From: Chitinophagaceae bacterium
GTDB taxonomy: Bacteria; Bacteroidota; Bacteroidia; Chitinophagales; Chitinophagaceae
Length of the DNA stretch: 64,000 nt
Assembly (NCBI GenBank): GCA_004028795.1
Contig: SAIW01000012.1
Span: forward strand, 1-64,000
Direction: 5' to 3'
Below, piece by piece: positions 44,272-52,508 of the stretch. The position numbers and the translations under genes were made by a program. The notes below the pieces were generated by a model, which worked only from the letters and a program-made list of their open reading frames with translations, did no database searches and had not been told where the DNA came from. Numbering within the stretch: the first letter of the stretch is position 1; every line of letters starts with the position of its first letter.

Positions 44272-45441
44272 ATGTCATTATACGCTCAACGTGGAGTATC
44301 TGCACAGAAAGAAGAAGTGCATAACGCTATTAAAAATTTAGATGCAGGTTTGTATGCACATGCTTTCTGTAAAATGTATCCTGATTTTTTAGGAGGTGAT
44401 GATAATTATGTGAATATTTCTCATGCCGATGGAGCAGGTACTAAAAGTATTCTGGCATATTTATACTGGAAAGAAACAGGTGATGCAAGTGTTTGGCGAG
44501 GTATTGCACAAGATGCAGTTGCCATGAATTTAGACGATTTGTTATGTGTGGGTGTATATGACAATTTTTTGTTTTCATCTACTATTGACAGAAATAAAAA
44601 ACTGATTACCGGTGATGTTATTAAAGAAGTAATTGAAGGCACGCAAGACTTTTTTGATAACCTGAAAAAATTTGGCGTTAACATTAATTATTTAGGAGGA
44701 GAAACGGCTGACGTGGGTGATGTTGTTAGAACCATTGCTGTAAACGGAACTTTAACAGCACGTTGGAGAAAAGATAAGTTGGTTACTAACGATAAAATTG
44801 ATGCGGGTAATGTAATAGTTGGCTTTGCCAGCAGCGGAACAGCAACTTATGAAACTGAATATAATAGTGGTTTGGGAAGTAATGGACTAACCAGTGCCAG
44901 ACACGATGTATTGAGTAAATATTATGCTGAAAAATATCCTGAAACATTTGAACCGAGCCTGAGTGATGAGGTGGTGTACATTGGTAAAAATAAAGTGACA
45001 GATACATTTGAAATTGAAAATTCGAAATTCGAAATTGGAAAGTTGTTGCTTTCGCCAACACGTACTTATGCTCCGTTATTAAAAGTATTGCTGGAAGAAC
45101 ATTTCAGTGATATTAACGGCATTATACATTGCAGTGGCGGCGGGCAAACAAAATGTATGAAGTATTTACCTAAGCCGTTAAAAATTGTAAAAGATAATTT
45201 GTTTGAAGTGCCGCCGATATTTAGTTTAATTCAGCAAAACAGTGGTGCAGATGAAAGAGAAATGTATCAGGTTTTTAATATGGGGCATAGATTAGAAATT
45301 TTTACCAATGAATCTGCTGCAGAAAAAATGATTGCAGTTGCCCAACAATTTAATATAGAAGCAAAGGTTGTGGGCAGGGCAGAAGCAGCTACAGAAAAGC
45401 AATTGGTTTTAAAAGGAAGTTTTGGTGAAGTAGTGTATTAA
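44272..45441 (+). CDS. purM: Phosphoribosylformylglycinamidine cyclo-ligase (AIR synthetase)
   Basis: PurM closes the imidazole ring in purine synthesis. The 389-residue protein is of the longer Bacteroidota type: LYAQRGVSAQKEEVHNAI, ISHADGAGTKSILAYLYW, QDAVAMNLDDLLCVG, INYLGGETADVGDVVRT, FASSGTATYETEYNSGLGSNGLTSAR, LLSPTRTYAPLLKVLL and FNMGHRLEIF. Residues about 247-258 (EIENSKFEIGKL) come from a short CGAAATT repeat just before the conserved LSPTRTYAP. Upstream are a family B repeat and a CATAAATCTAAAATCATACATC block. ftsE follows after 42 bases. Confidence 0.93.
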   Translation: MSLYAQRGVSAQKEEVHNAIKNLDAGLYAHAFCKMYPDFLGGDDNYVNISHADGAGTKSILAYLYWKETGDASVWRGIAQDAVAMNLDDLLCVGVYDNFLFSSTIDRNKKLITGDVIKEVIEGTQDFFDNLKKFGVNINYLGGETADVGDVVRTIAVNGTLTARWRKDKLVTNDKIDAGNVIVGFASSGTATYETEYNSGLGSNGLTSARHDVLSKYYAEKYPETFEPSLSDEVVYIGKNKVTDTFEIENSKFEIGKLLLSPTRTYAPLLKVLLEEHFSDINGIIHCSGGGQTKCMKYLPKPLKIVKDNLFEVPPIFSLIQQNSGADEREMYQVFNMGHRLEIFTNESAAEKMIAVAQQFNIEAKVVGRAEAATEKQLVLKGSFGEVVY

Positions 45442-45483
45442 ATATTGTTGTTGTAATTTTATTCAATTCAGAAAAAAAGAATT

Positions 45484-46182
45484 ATGTCAGAAACAGTTAT
45501 ATCTCTTCAAAATGCTAATATTTATCAAGGTGGCAATTTGATTCTGCAAAATGTAAATTTCACCGTTAATAAAGGTGAGTTTGTGTATTTAGTAGGTAAA
45601 ACAGGAACGGGTAAAAGCAGTTTATTAAAAACTTTATATGGCGAATTGAAATTAACAGAAGGTACAGGAACTGTTGTAGGCTTTGATTTGAAGCAGATGG
45701 ACTGGAAAAAGGTACCTTTTTTAAGAAGAAATTTAGGCGTAGTATTTCAGGACTTTCAATTACTGACAGACAGAAACGTTCATGAAAATTTAAAGTTTGT
45801 TTTAAAAGCTACGGGCTGGAAAGATGAACGTTTAATGGAAGAAAAAATTAATGATGTATTGGATAAAGTAGGTTTACGCAGCAAAGGTTTTAAAATGCCT
45901 TTTGAAATGAGTGGGGGCGAACAACAACGCGTAGATATTGCGAGAGCTTTATTAAACTCTCCTAAATTAATATTGGCAGATGAGCCAACAGGAAACTTAG
46001 ACCCTGAAACCAGTGATGAAATTATGCAGCTACTCTTCCAGATTTCAAGAGATTATCAAACAACAGTATTAATGGCAACGCACGATTTTATTGTTATCAA
46101 TCGCTATCCAAGCAGAATGTTGAAAACAGAATTGGGTAAGGTAGTAGATAGTGCCGCGGTAAGTGAAACGCAAAGTTTTTAA
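45484..46182 (+). CDS. ftsE: Cell division ATP-binding protein FtsE
   Basis: FtsE is the ATPase that, with membrane partner FtsX, controls peptidoglycan hydrolases at division. The 232 residues have Walker A VGKTGTGKSSLLKTLYG, Q-loop VVFQDFQLLTDRNVHENL, signature MSGGEQQRVDIARALL, Walker B LILADEPTGNLDPETSDEI and the switch His in LMATHDFIVI. The RNVHENL stretch after the Q-loop is typical of FtsE. ftsX is not next to it. It is followed at once by a GNAT gene. Confidence 0.9.
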   Translation: MSETVISLQNANIYQGGNLILQNVNFTVNKGEFVYLVGKTGTGKSSLLKTLYGELKLTEGTGTVVGFDLKQMDWKKVPFLRRNLGVVFQDFQLLTDRNVHENLKFVLKATGWKDERLMEEKINDVLDKVGLRSKGFKMPFEMSGGEQQRVDIARALLNSPKLILADEPTGNLDPETSDEIMQLLFQISRDYQTTVLMATHDFIVINRYPSRMLKTELGKVVDSAAVSETQSF

Positions 46183-46183
46183 A

Positions 46184-46702
46184 ATGAAACCTGTTGTTGA
46201 ACAAGCAACATTAAATGATGTTGAGTTACTTGTTACATTAGGCAATAAAACCTTCTACGATACTTTTCATCAACAAAATACAGAAACAGATATGCAAATG
46301 TTTCTGTCGGCTAATTTTAATAAAGAAATAATTACAGAAGCTTTACTGCATCCTAATAAAACTTATTGGTTATTAAAGGAAGATGATAAAGTGATTGGCT
46401 ATTGCAGATTATCTAAAGAAAATCACGCTTCATTTACAAATGATATTCACTCAACAGAAATAGAACAGTTTTATTTAGATACAGCTTATAAAGGCAAAGG
46501 CTACGGTTCTTATTTTATGCAAATCATCTTACAAAAAATAAAAGAATCAGGCTGTAATGCAGCATGGTTCGGCGTTTGGGAGCATAACACAACTGCCATT
46601 CAGTTTTATAAAAAGCATGGCTTTATAAAATTTGCAGAGCATGATTTTGTTTTAGGAACTGATGTACAGAACGACTGGTTGATGATGAAACAACTCTATT
46701 AA
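46184..46702 (+). CDS. GNAT family N-acetyltransferase
   Basis: From the ATG at 46184, one base after the ftsE stop, the protein has 172 residues. A GTG at 46163 would overlap ftsE and is less likely. The GNAT core is clear: IEQFYLDTAYKGKGYGSYFM (motif A, acetyl-CoA pyrophosphate loop) and GVWEHNTTAIQFYKKHGF (motif B). The N-terminal TLNDVELLVTLGNKTFYDTFHQQNT resembles proteins annotated as spermidine or small-molecule acetyltransferases. The substrate is open. Confidence 0.9.
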   Translation: MKPVVEQATLNDVELLVTLGNKTFYDTFHQQNTETDMQMFLSANFNKEIITEALLHPNKTYWLLKEDDKVIGYCRLSKENHASFTNDIHSTEIEQFYLDTAYKGKGYGSYFMQIILQKIKESGCNAAWFGVWEHNTTAIQFYKKHGFIKFAEHDFVLGTDVQNDWLMMKQLY

Positions 46703-46715
46703 TTTATATTGCAGT

Positions 46716-47285
46716 ATGAATGAACAACATAATCCGTGGACCGTTATTGATGAACAAAAAGTGTATGATAACAAATGGATTGCAGTAACGCATTATAATG
46801 TTATCAATCCTTCCGGCGGGAAAGGAGTGTATGGCAAAATACATTTTAAAAGCGTTGCAATAGGTATTGTAGCTGTAGATGATAATATGAATACTTATTT
46901 AGTGGGACAATATCGTTTCACCATTAATCAATACAGTTGGGAAATTCCTGAAGGCGGTTGCCCTTTTAATGAAGACCCTTTAAATGCTGCAAAGAGAGAG
47001 TTATTAGAAGAAACCGGATTGAAAGCCAATCATTGGCAGTTATTAGGCGAAAGCTTTTTATCTAATTCAGTAAGTGATGAAAAAGCAATTTATTATTTGG
47101 CAACAGGCTTATCTCAACATGAAGCTGAGCCTGAAGAAACAGAGCAATTGCAAACTAAAAAAATTCCTTTGCAGGAAGCATTTGCTATGGTAGATAATGG
47201 TATAATAACAGATGCTTTAGCAGTATTAGCTTTGCAAAAAACGCAATTATTACTTTTACAAGGCCAATTGCATTTCAATAAATAA
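46716..47285 (+). CDS. Nudix hydrolase (ADP-sugar pyrophosphatase-like)
   Basis: The 189 residues contain a perfect Nudix box GGCPFNEDPLNAAKRELLEETGL (about 87-109), placed after VGQYRFTINQYSWEIPEGG. This QYR...WEIPEGG context is that of NudF/ADP-ribose pyrophosphatases. The substrate was not deduced further. It begins 13 bases after the GNAT gene and ends 2 bases before rlmB, so ftsE, GNAT, nudix and rlmB probably form one operon with purM. Confidence 0.93.
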   Translation: MNEQHNPWTVIDEQKVYDNKWIAVTHYNVINPSGGKGVYGKIHFKSVAIGIVAVDDNMNTYLVGQYRFTINQYSWEIPEGGCPFNEDPLNAAKRELLEETGLKANHWQLLGESFLSNSVSDEKAIYYLATGLSQHEAEPEETEQLQTKKIPLQEAFAMVDNGIITDALAVLALQKTQLLLLQGQLHFNK

Positions 47286-47287
47286 GA

Positions 47288-48022
47288 ATGGGTAAAAACA
47301 ATTTAGTTATAGGTCGCCAGCCGTTAATGGAAGCATTGAAAGGCGATAAGCAGATTGATAAAATTTTGTTGCAGAAAAACAGTGGCGGAGAAATTATTAA
47401 TGAAATAAGGCTGCTTGCTAAAAACAAACAAATACCTATTCAGTTTGTACCGGTAGAAAAATTAAATTCACTTACTAAAATCAATCATCAGGGGGTTGTT
47501 GCATTTACAGCATTGGTTAATTATTTAAGTGTACAGGAAGTTATAGATTTTGTTGTTGGTAAAGGCGAAGTGCCTTTGTTTGTTTTATTAGATGGTGTAA
47601 CAGATGTAAGAAATATAGGTGCTATTGCAAGAACTGCTTTGTGTTGCGGGGCACAGGCTTTAATTATACCTGATAAAGGTGTTGGGGCATTAAATGAAGA
47701 AGCGATGAAAAGCAGTGCCGGTGCATTAGAACAATTACATGTATGCAGAGTAAACAGTTTAATGAAAGCAGTGGATGAATTGCATATGAATGGTATTAAA
47801 GTGTTTGCAAGTGAAATGACTGCTACTTCAAAAGTTTTTGATATTAATTACAAAGAACCTTGTGCTGTTATTATGGGTGGCGAAGAAAAAGGTGTATATC
47901 CTGCATTAATGAAAATATGCGATGATAAATTTGCTATACCCATGCCCGGTAATTTTGAAAGTTTAAATGTTTCCGTTGCAACAGGAATGATTTTGTATGA
48001 AGCAATGAAGCAAAGAATGTAA
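47288..48022 (+). CDS. rlmB: 23S rRNA (guanosine2251-2'-O)-methyltransferase
   Basis: RlmB methylates the 2'-hydroxyl of G2251 in the peptidyl transferase P loop. The 244 residues have the N-terminal substrate-binding domain (NLVIGRQPLMEALKG, INHQGVVAFTALV) and the SpoU knot: LLDGVTDVRNIGAIARTALCCGA, NEEAMKSSAGALEQL, IMGGEEKGVYPALMKICD and IPMPGNFESLNVSVATGMILYE. A short perfect hairpin overlaps its stop codon. The close paralogue TrmH is excluded by the N-terminal domain and length. Confidence 0.93.
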   Translation: MGKNNLVIGRQPLMEALKGDKQIDKILLQKNSGGEIINEIRLLAKNKQIPIQFVPVEKLNSLTKINHQGVVAFTALVNYLSVQEVIDFVVGKGEVPLFVLLDGVTDVRNIGAIARTALCCGAQALIIPDKGVGALNEEAMKSSAGALEQLHVCRVNSLMKAVDELHMNGIKVFASEMTATSKVFDINYKEPCAVIMGGEEKGVYPALMKICDDKFAIPMPGNFESLNVSVATGMILYEAMKQRM

Positions 48023-48038
48023 TTGAAAATCAATTACT
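48020..48038. terminator. Weak hairpin at the rlmB stop
   Basis: GTAATTGA AAA TCAATTAC forms a perfect 8-bp stem that includes the stop codon. It lacks G/C pairs and a T-run, so it is a poor terminator. It may only protect the 3' end. Confidence 0.35.
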
Positions 48039-48257
48039 CGAGCCAAATATGTTATAGCTCATTTACTTTTTGCCAACCATTGTTTATTTTTGCCACTTTT
48101 GTACTTTTAATTCCATTAATCCAGTAATAATAATTTCTCTTAAGCCTCCAATTATGGCTGCACTTGTACCAGCTATAGAGCTTCTTGTACCGTAGATAAA
48201 GGATTGGCAATTAAAGGAGGGCTAATGCTAAAGCTAAATCAGGGCTCAACCAAGTTT
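48039..48257. other. Intergenic region without a recognisable gene
   Basis: This part of the gap between rlmB and the decayed gene has no supported frame on either strand. A weak -7-like TATTTTTG occurs near 48090 on the plus strand, but no gene follows it. The tract may be remnant DNA of the decayed locus. Confidence 0.4.
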
Positions 48258-48559
48258 TTATGAAAAAATAAGAATAAGAATACCAAAAATGCCAAAGGGA
48301 ATTGCAGTAGCATAAAAAAGTGTATCGCCTACAGATCTGCCTTTTTGGATTACGCTTATTGATGCATATTTAAATTCTGTAAGGTATCTTTTGATCTTAT
48401 TGCTATATATACTTGAGTCAGTAACAAATTTCAATTTGCATTTTGCTATTATATGCCTTTCGTGATCGTGTAATATTATAAACGCAGTTTTTTAATTTTG
48501 GGTAATACCAATATTTAGATTAAAAACAAGATAAAAAGGCTGAATAATATAGCTTTCAT
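48258..48559 (-). pseudogene. Decayed small membrane protein gene
   Basis: On the minus strand an ATG (48557-48559) starts MKAILFSLFILFLI, a signal- or membrane-like helix, then meets a TAA. The same frame continues ILVLPKIKK to a run of six A (48488-48493 region). In another frame the sequence continues for about 76 codons with protein-like content (FIILHDHERHIIAKCKLKFV, SNKIKRYLTEFKYASISVIQ, then TLFYATAIPFGIFGILILIF) and a normal stop at 48258. One nonsense and one frameshift would restore a protein of about 100 residues with two membrane helices. I do not recognise the family. Confidence 0.4.
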
Positions 48560-48582
48560 AGTTATCGTTATCGTTTTTTATT

Positions 48583-49470
48583 TTAAAATCTTAAACGATA
48601 ATTTGCTTGTAGCCTGAAATAAATATTGTCATTCACCTGAAAGTCTTGTAGAGAGTTCCTTATTCTTCTGAAAATGGAATGGCCCATTTCCAGACGTAAT
48701 GCTATTTTTTTTACTGGGTAGTAATCTATGTATAATGAGACTTTGTTATCATCAATGCGATACCAATGCACTGCCGTTGTTTGATTTGAAGGTGTTTCAG
48801 GAGCTCCTGGATAAGAAGTTGTAATGGTTTCAAATAAACCACCTGCATAAACGGTTTCAGAAAGCTGATGCTCATAAATAAGCCGTGAAGGCAATACACC
48901 AAAAATTTTATTCCTGTTATTAATTTTCCAATCTATTCCTACAAGTGGAACAAAGAAATCTCCGAAGAACTCTTTATTATAATAAAATCCCCATTTCAGA
49001 TTTAAGTTTTTATTTCTTTCTATCGTATTCAGCATATAACCTCCTAATTGTCGATCTTCGAATCCATTCAAGCTAATGTTGTATTTACTAATTATTGTAC
49101 ACATTAATTTCCATTTCTTATTTACCTGAAATAAAATTCCTGCCGGTAATGAAAAAGAAGGAAAAGTATATTTATTAGTTACAGTATAGGTTTGGTTTAG
49201 CTGTGTAAGAGGAGTACCTATGTTTATTGACCAACTTTCATAAGTAGGACTAAGTATTAAATAGATTGTTTTCTTGTTACTTAATTCAAAAGGCAGGTTG
49301 AATGCTATATTATAATAAGTTGTTTTATCAGGATTTTTATTTGCACTGTGTACGCCTGCGTCGGGACTGCTTACATATTGAGTACTGAACAAGTCTATAT
49401 ACGGCTGAGAAAATGCTGATTCATTCAGGCCAATAAAAAGTATTAGTATTATAAACTTAGAGTTTTTCAT
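48583..49470 (-). CDS. Predicted outer membrane beta-barrel protein (DUF6268-like)
   Basis: The 295 residues begin with a signal peptide (MKNSKFIILILFIGLNESAFSQ). The mature protein alternates hydrophobic and polar residues in short strands, e.g. TTYYNIAFNLPFELSNKKTI, LILSPTYESW, KWGFYYNKEFFGDFFVPLVGID and KVSLYIDYYPVKKIALRLEMGHS, and ends with a barrel-type aromatic terminus YFRLQANYRLRF. This fits the DUF6268 family of outer membrane proteins, though I cannot confirm the exact family. Probably in one unit with the upstream hydroxylase gene (21-base gap). Confidence 0.7.
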   Translation of the reverse strand: MKNSKFIILILFIGLNESAFSQPYIDLFSTQYVSSPDAGVHSANKNPDKTTYYNIAFNLPFELSNKKTIYLILSPTYESWSINIGTPLTQLNQTYTVTNKYTFPSFSLPAGILFQVNKKWKLMCTIISKYNISLNGFEDRQLGGYMLNTIERNKNLNLKWGFYYNKEFFGDFFVPLVGIDWKINNRNKIFGVLPSRLIYEHQLSETVYAGGLFETITTSYPGAPETPSNQTTAVHWYRIDDNKVSLYIDYYPVKKIALRLEMGHSIFRRIRNSLQDFQVNDNIYFRLQANYRLRF

Positions 49471-49491
49471 TTTTAAGATTTTTAAGATTTA

Positions 49492-50376
49492 TTAAGGCAG
49501 CTTAATATGGAATTCATGTTGTAACTGCTTAGCAGTTTTAGAACTTCCGTCATTACTCCAGCCAGGAGCATTGAATACATAGTTGATATAGTCACTTCGT
49601 TGCTTAGCTTTTTTGAAATCTTCTATTATATTGTTCCATTCGTGAAAGGCGATTGTTAATGGGTTCGTAGACGAAAGATTCTTATTTAATCCGTAAGTAG
49701 TTTTGCGAGTTTCAGGTTGAAATGTTCCGAACATTTTATCCCATATAATTAAATTCCCGCCATGATTTTTATCTAAAAACTCAACCTCACTTGAGTGATG
49801 TATCCTATGATGAGAAGGAGTATTAAAAAAAGCTTCAAACCATGTTGGTAATTTTTTTATTTTCTCTGTATGCAGCCAGAATTGATAAACGGTACTTACA
49901 GATTTCATAGTAATAATCATAGCTGGTTCAAAGCCTAATAAAGGCATCCATACCCAAAACAAAAAAGTACCAGTTATATTACTTGTCCATGGTAGCCGCA
50001 GTGCAGCAGAAAAAGTGTAGTTCTCGGCAGAATGATGTACAGCATGAGATGCCCAAAAAAATCTTATTTCATGGCTGCAGCGATGAAACCAGTAATAAGC
50101 GAAGTCATCTGCAAAAAAACAGATTACCCATGTCCACCAGACTGAAGCAGGTATGGTAAAAAGCCGGAATTGATATACCCAGCTGTATATGGTAAGAGCT
50201 AACCCTCTTACTATAAATGAAATACCAAAAGCTCCTGTACCTAAACAAATATTGCTTAACACATTATTTTTATAGTTTTTAAAACGATGTTCTTTGATTG
50301 AATCAATTACTTCAAGAATTATTAAAACAAGAAATGCTGGTATTGCATGGTATAATATGGTGTAATTAATTTGCAT
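49492..50376 (-). CDS. Sterol desaturase / fatty acid hydroxylase family membrane enzyme
   Basis: The 294-residue enzyme has about four membrane helices and the three His clusters that bind the di-iron centre: WFHRCSHE (HxxxH), WASHAVHHSAEN (HxxHH) and SHHRIHHSSE (HxxHH). The intervening VWWTWVICFFADDFAYYW and GFEPAMIITMKSVSTVYQFWLHTEK fit the family. In Bacteroidota such enzymes hydroxylate lipids, e.g. carotenoids, sphingolipids or ornithine lipids; the substrate here is not known. Its neighbour on the same strand is a barrel protein. Confidence 0.9.
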   Translation of the reverse strand: MQINYTILYHAIPAFLVLIILEVIDSIKEHRFKNYKNNVLSNICLGTGAFGISFIVRGLALTIYSWVYQFRLFTIPASVWWTWVICFFADDFAYYWFHRCSHEIRFFWASHAVHHSAENYTFSAALRLPWTSNITGTFLFWVWMPLLGFEPAMIITMKSVSTVYQFWLHTEKIKKLPTWFEAFFNTPSHHRIHHSSEVEFLDKNHGGNLIIWDKMFGTFQPETRKTTYGLNKNLSSTNPLTIAFHEWNNIIEDFKKAKQRSDYINYVFNAPGWSNDGSSKTAKQLQHEFHIKLP

Positions 50377-50616
50377 AGGTGGTATTTGTGAGTGTGTATT
50401 AATAGAATACTAAATTATTTTCTCACCAAGCCTTCTTATAATTAACTAATACTTATATCAATTTAGAAAACACAATTATTCTTGTATAGTGAAGGATACT
50501 TACTATAAAAACCTCATTTTTTACTTTACTACAACTTTATTTACCTTTAAAATGGCAGATTCTACTAAACCTTTTTTGCTGATTTGTATTTTTTGCAAAA
50601 ACTAAACCCCGCTTTA

Positions 50617-51627
50617 ATGGAAAATCTACAACAGTTATTATTTACAGAAATAAAAGCTCGTATTCGGCCTAATATTTCAATGGTTGATGAAATAGCTTCT
50701 CTCTTAAATATAAGTAACGACAGTGCTTACAGAAGAATAAGAGGCGAGAAATTAATTACTTTAGAAGAGATACAAAAGTTGGCTGCACACTTTAAAATTT
50801 CGATAGATAAAATATTAAATCTTTCATCAGATACAGGAACATTTTCAGGTAAATATATTACAGCAGATAACTTTGACTTTGCAAAATATCTGGGTCAAAT
50901 GACAACAGATCTTGAATTCATTAATTCTTTTAAACAAAAGGAAATTATTTTTTTTAGTAAAGACATTCCTTCTTTTCATTACTTCACTTATCCTGAACTC
51001 GCTGCTTTCAAATACTTTTTTTGGATGAAAACAATTTTGCAGTTTAGTCAGTTTAACAATACACCGTTTAGTTTTGATATTCTTCTTAAAACGATGATTG
51101 ATGATGGAATGAAAGTGATTAAATCATATAATGTAATTCCATCTGTTGAAATAATGAGTATTGAAAATATTAATACCACATTAAGGCAGATAGAGTTTTA
51201 TAAAGAAACATTTCAATTTAAGCATCAGGAAGAACTAAATCTTATTTACGATAAGTTACATGAAATGACTGACCACATTTGTCATCAGGCTGAAACGGGT
51301 AAAAAGTTCATGCCCAATCAAAACCATGAGCTCTTAACAGGAACTTATAAATTATATGTGAATGATTTTATCATTGGAGATAATTCAAACATAGTTACCG
51401 TTGATAATAATAAACTATCTTTTCTTGTTCATAGCCATATCAATTATATTGTTGTTAACGATGAACGCCTGACTTCTTATCAATACGCTTTCATACAAAA
51501 TATAATTAAGAAATCAATTCTAATCAGCGATGTTGGCGAGAAATACAGAACAAGATTTTTTCATTTAATTCACGATAAAATTGAGCAGTGCAGAGAAGGA
51601 AGAATGCAAACAATAGGTAAACTTTAA
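50617..51627 (+). CDS. Helix-turn-helix regulator with long unrecognised C-terminal domain
   Basis: From the ATG at 50617 the protein has 336 residues. A TTG at 50584 is in frame but less likely. The N-terminus holds an XRE/BetR-like HTH: ISMVDEIASLLNISNDSAYRRIRGEKLITLEEIQKLAAHFKISIDKI (about 21-67). The remaining 260 residues are mostly helical with conserved-looking aromatic residues (DFAKYLGQMTTDLEF, FHYFTYPELAAFKYFFWMK, LFL/HLIHDKIEQ). I do not recognise this domain; it may be a ligand-binding or dimerisation unit. It precedes the HMG-CoA-lyase-like gene by 5 bases and may regulate it. Confidence 0.75.
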   Translation: MENLQQLLFTEIKARIRPNISMVDEIASLLNISNDSAYRRIRGEKLITLEEIQKLAAHFKISIDKILNLSSDTGTFSGKYITADNFDFAKYLGQMTTDLEFINSFKQKEIIFFSKDIPSFHYFTYPELAAFKYFFWMKTILQFSQFNNTPFSFDILLKTMIDDGMKVIKSYNVIPSVEIMSIENINTTLRQIEFYKETFQFKHQEELNLIYDKLHEMTDHICHQAETGKKFMPNQNHELLTGTYKLYVNDFIIGDNSNIVTVDNNKLSFLVHSHINYIVVNDERLTSYQYAFIQNIIKKSILISDVGEKYRTRFFHLIHDKIEQCREGRMQTIGKL

Positions 51628-51632
51628 AACAA

Positions 51633-52481
51633 ATGAGTATAGTAAAACTAATTGAATGTCCTCGAGATGCCATGCAGGGCTGGCAATATTTTATCTCTAC
51701 AGAAAATAAAATACGTTATATCAATTCTTTATTGAAAGTTGGTTTTGATACGATTGATTTCGGAAGCTTTGTTTCTGCTAAAGCAATTCCGCAAATGAGT
51801 GATACAAAGCAAGTGATTCCCAAATTACAAATTACCAATTCCAAACTACTTGCTATTGTAGCCAATACCCGGGGTGCAGAAGAAGCTGTTGTGTATGATG
51901 AAATAACTTATCTCGGTTTTCCTTTCTCCATTTCTCCAACTTTTCAATTAAGAAATACCAATTCAACCATTGAAGAAAGTTTGGTTAGCGTAGAAGATAT
52001 TCAGGAGCTATGCGTAAAGCATAATAAACAGTTAGTTGTTTATTTAAGTATGGGTTTCGGTAACCCTTACGGTGATATTTATAATGAAGAAATTTTATTG
52101 TATTGGGCAAATGAAATGATAAAAAGGGATATCAGTATTATTTCGTTGGCAGATACTGTTGGTTTGGCAACGCCTCAACAAATAAGTGATGCATTAAAAT
52201 CATTAATACCAACTTATGTTGCAACAACATTCGGTGTGCATCTTCATTCAACAAAAAATAACTGGCAGGAAAAATTAGAAGCTGCTGTAAATGCCGGCTG
52301 TACAAGGTTTGACGGAGCTTTGAAAGGTATTGGCGGTTGCCCAATGGCTCAGGATGATTTGGTTGGAAATATGGATGCTGAACTGATGATTGAATATTTT
52401 AAACAAAAACAAACGCTTTCTCAAATTAATGAAGATGCATTACAAGAAAGTTTAAGAATAGCTACTGAAATATTCGTCTAA
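51633..52481 (+). CDS. Hydroxymethylglutaryl-CoA lyase-like enzyme
   Basis: The 282-residue TIM barrel of the DRE-TIM metallolyase family has KLIECPRDAMQGW (the catalytic Arg-Asp, residues 11-12), FDTIDFGSFVSAKAIPQMSD, VYLSMGFGNPYGD, ISLADTVGLATP, FGVHLHSTKNNW and GIGGCPMAQDDLVGN with the catalytic Cys. The whole suits HMG-CoA lyase in leucine degradation, though Bacteroidota paralogues could act on related 3-hydroxyacyl-CoA. A segment IPKLQITNSKL (62-72) is encoded by repeat-like DNA and is placed where relatives have a short loop. Confidence 0.88.
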   Translation: MSIVKLIECPRDAMQGWQYFISTENKIRYINSLLKVGFDTIDFGSFVSAKAIPQMSDTKQVIPKLQITNSKLLAIVANTRGAEEAVVYDEITYLGFPFSISPTFQLRNTNSTIEESLVSVEDIQELCVKHNKQLVVYLSMGFGNPYGDIYNEEILLYWANEMIKRDISIISLADTVGLATPQQISDALKSLIPTYVATTFGVHLHSTKNNWQEKLEAAVNAGCTRFDGALKGIGGCPMAQDDLVGNMDAELMIEYFKQKQTLSQINEDALQESLRIATEIFV

Positions 52482-52508
52482 TTCGTTTTAAATAAAGTAA
52501 TTCGTGTT

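Noticed and set aside
48080-48098. TTG and TATTTTTG words after rlmB as a promoter
   Set aside because: The spacing is too short and no gene follows on that strand.
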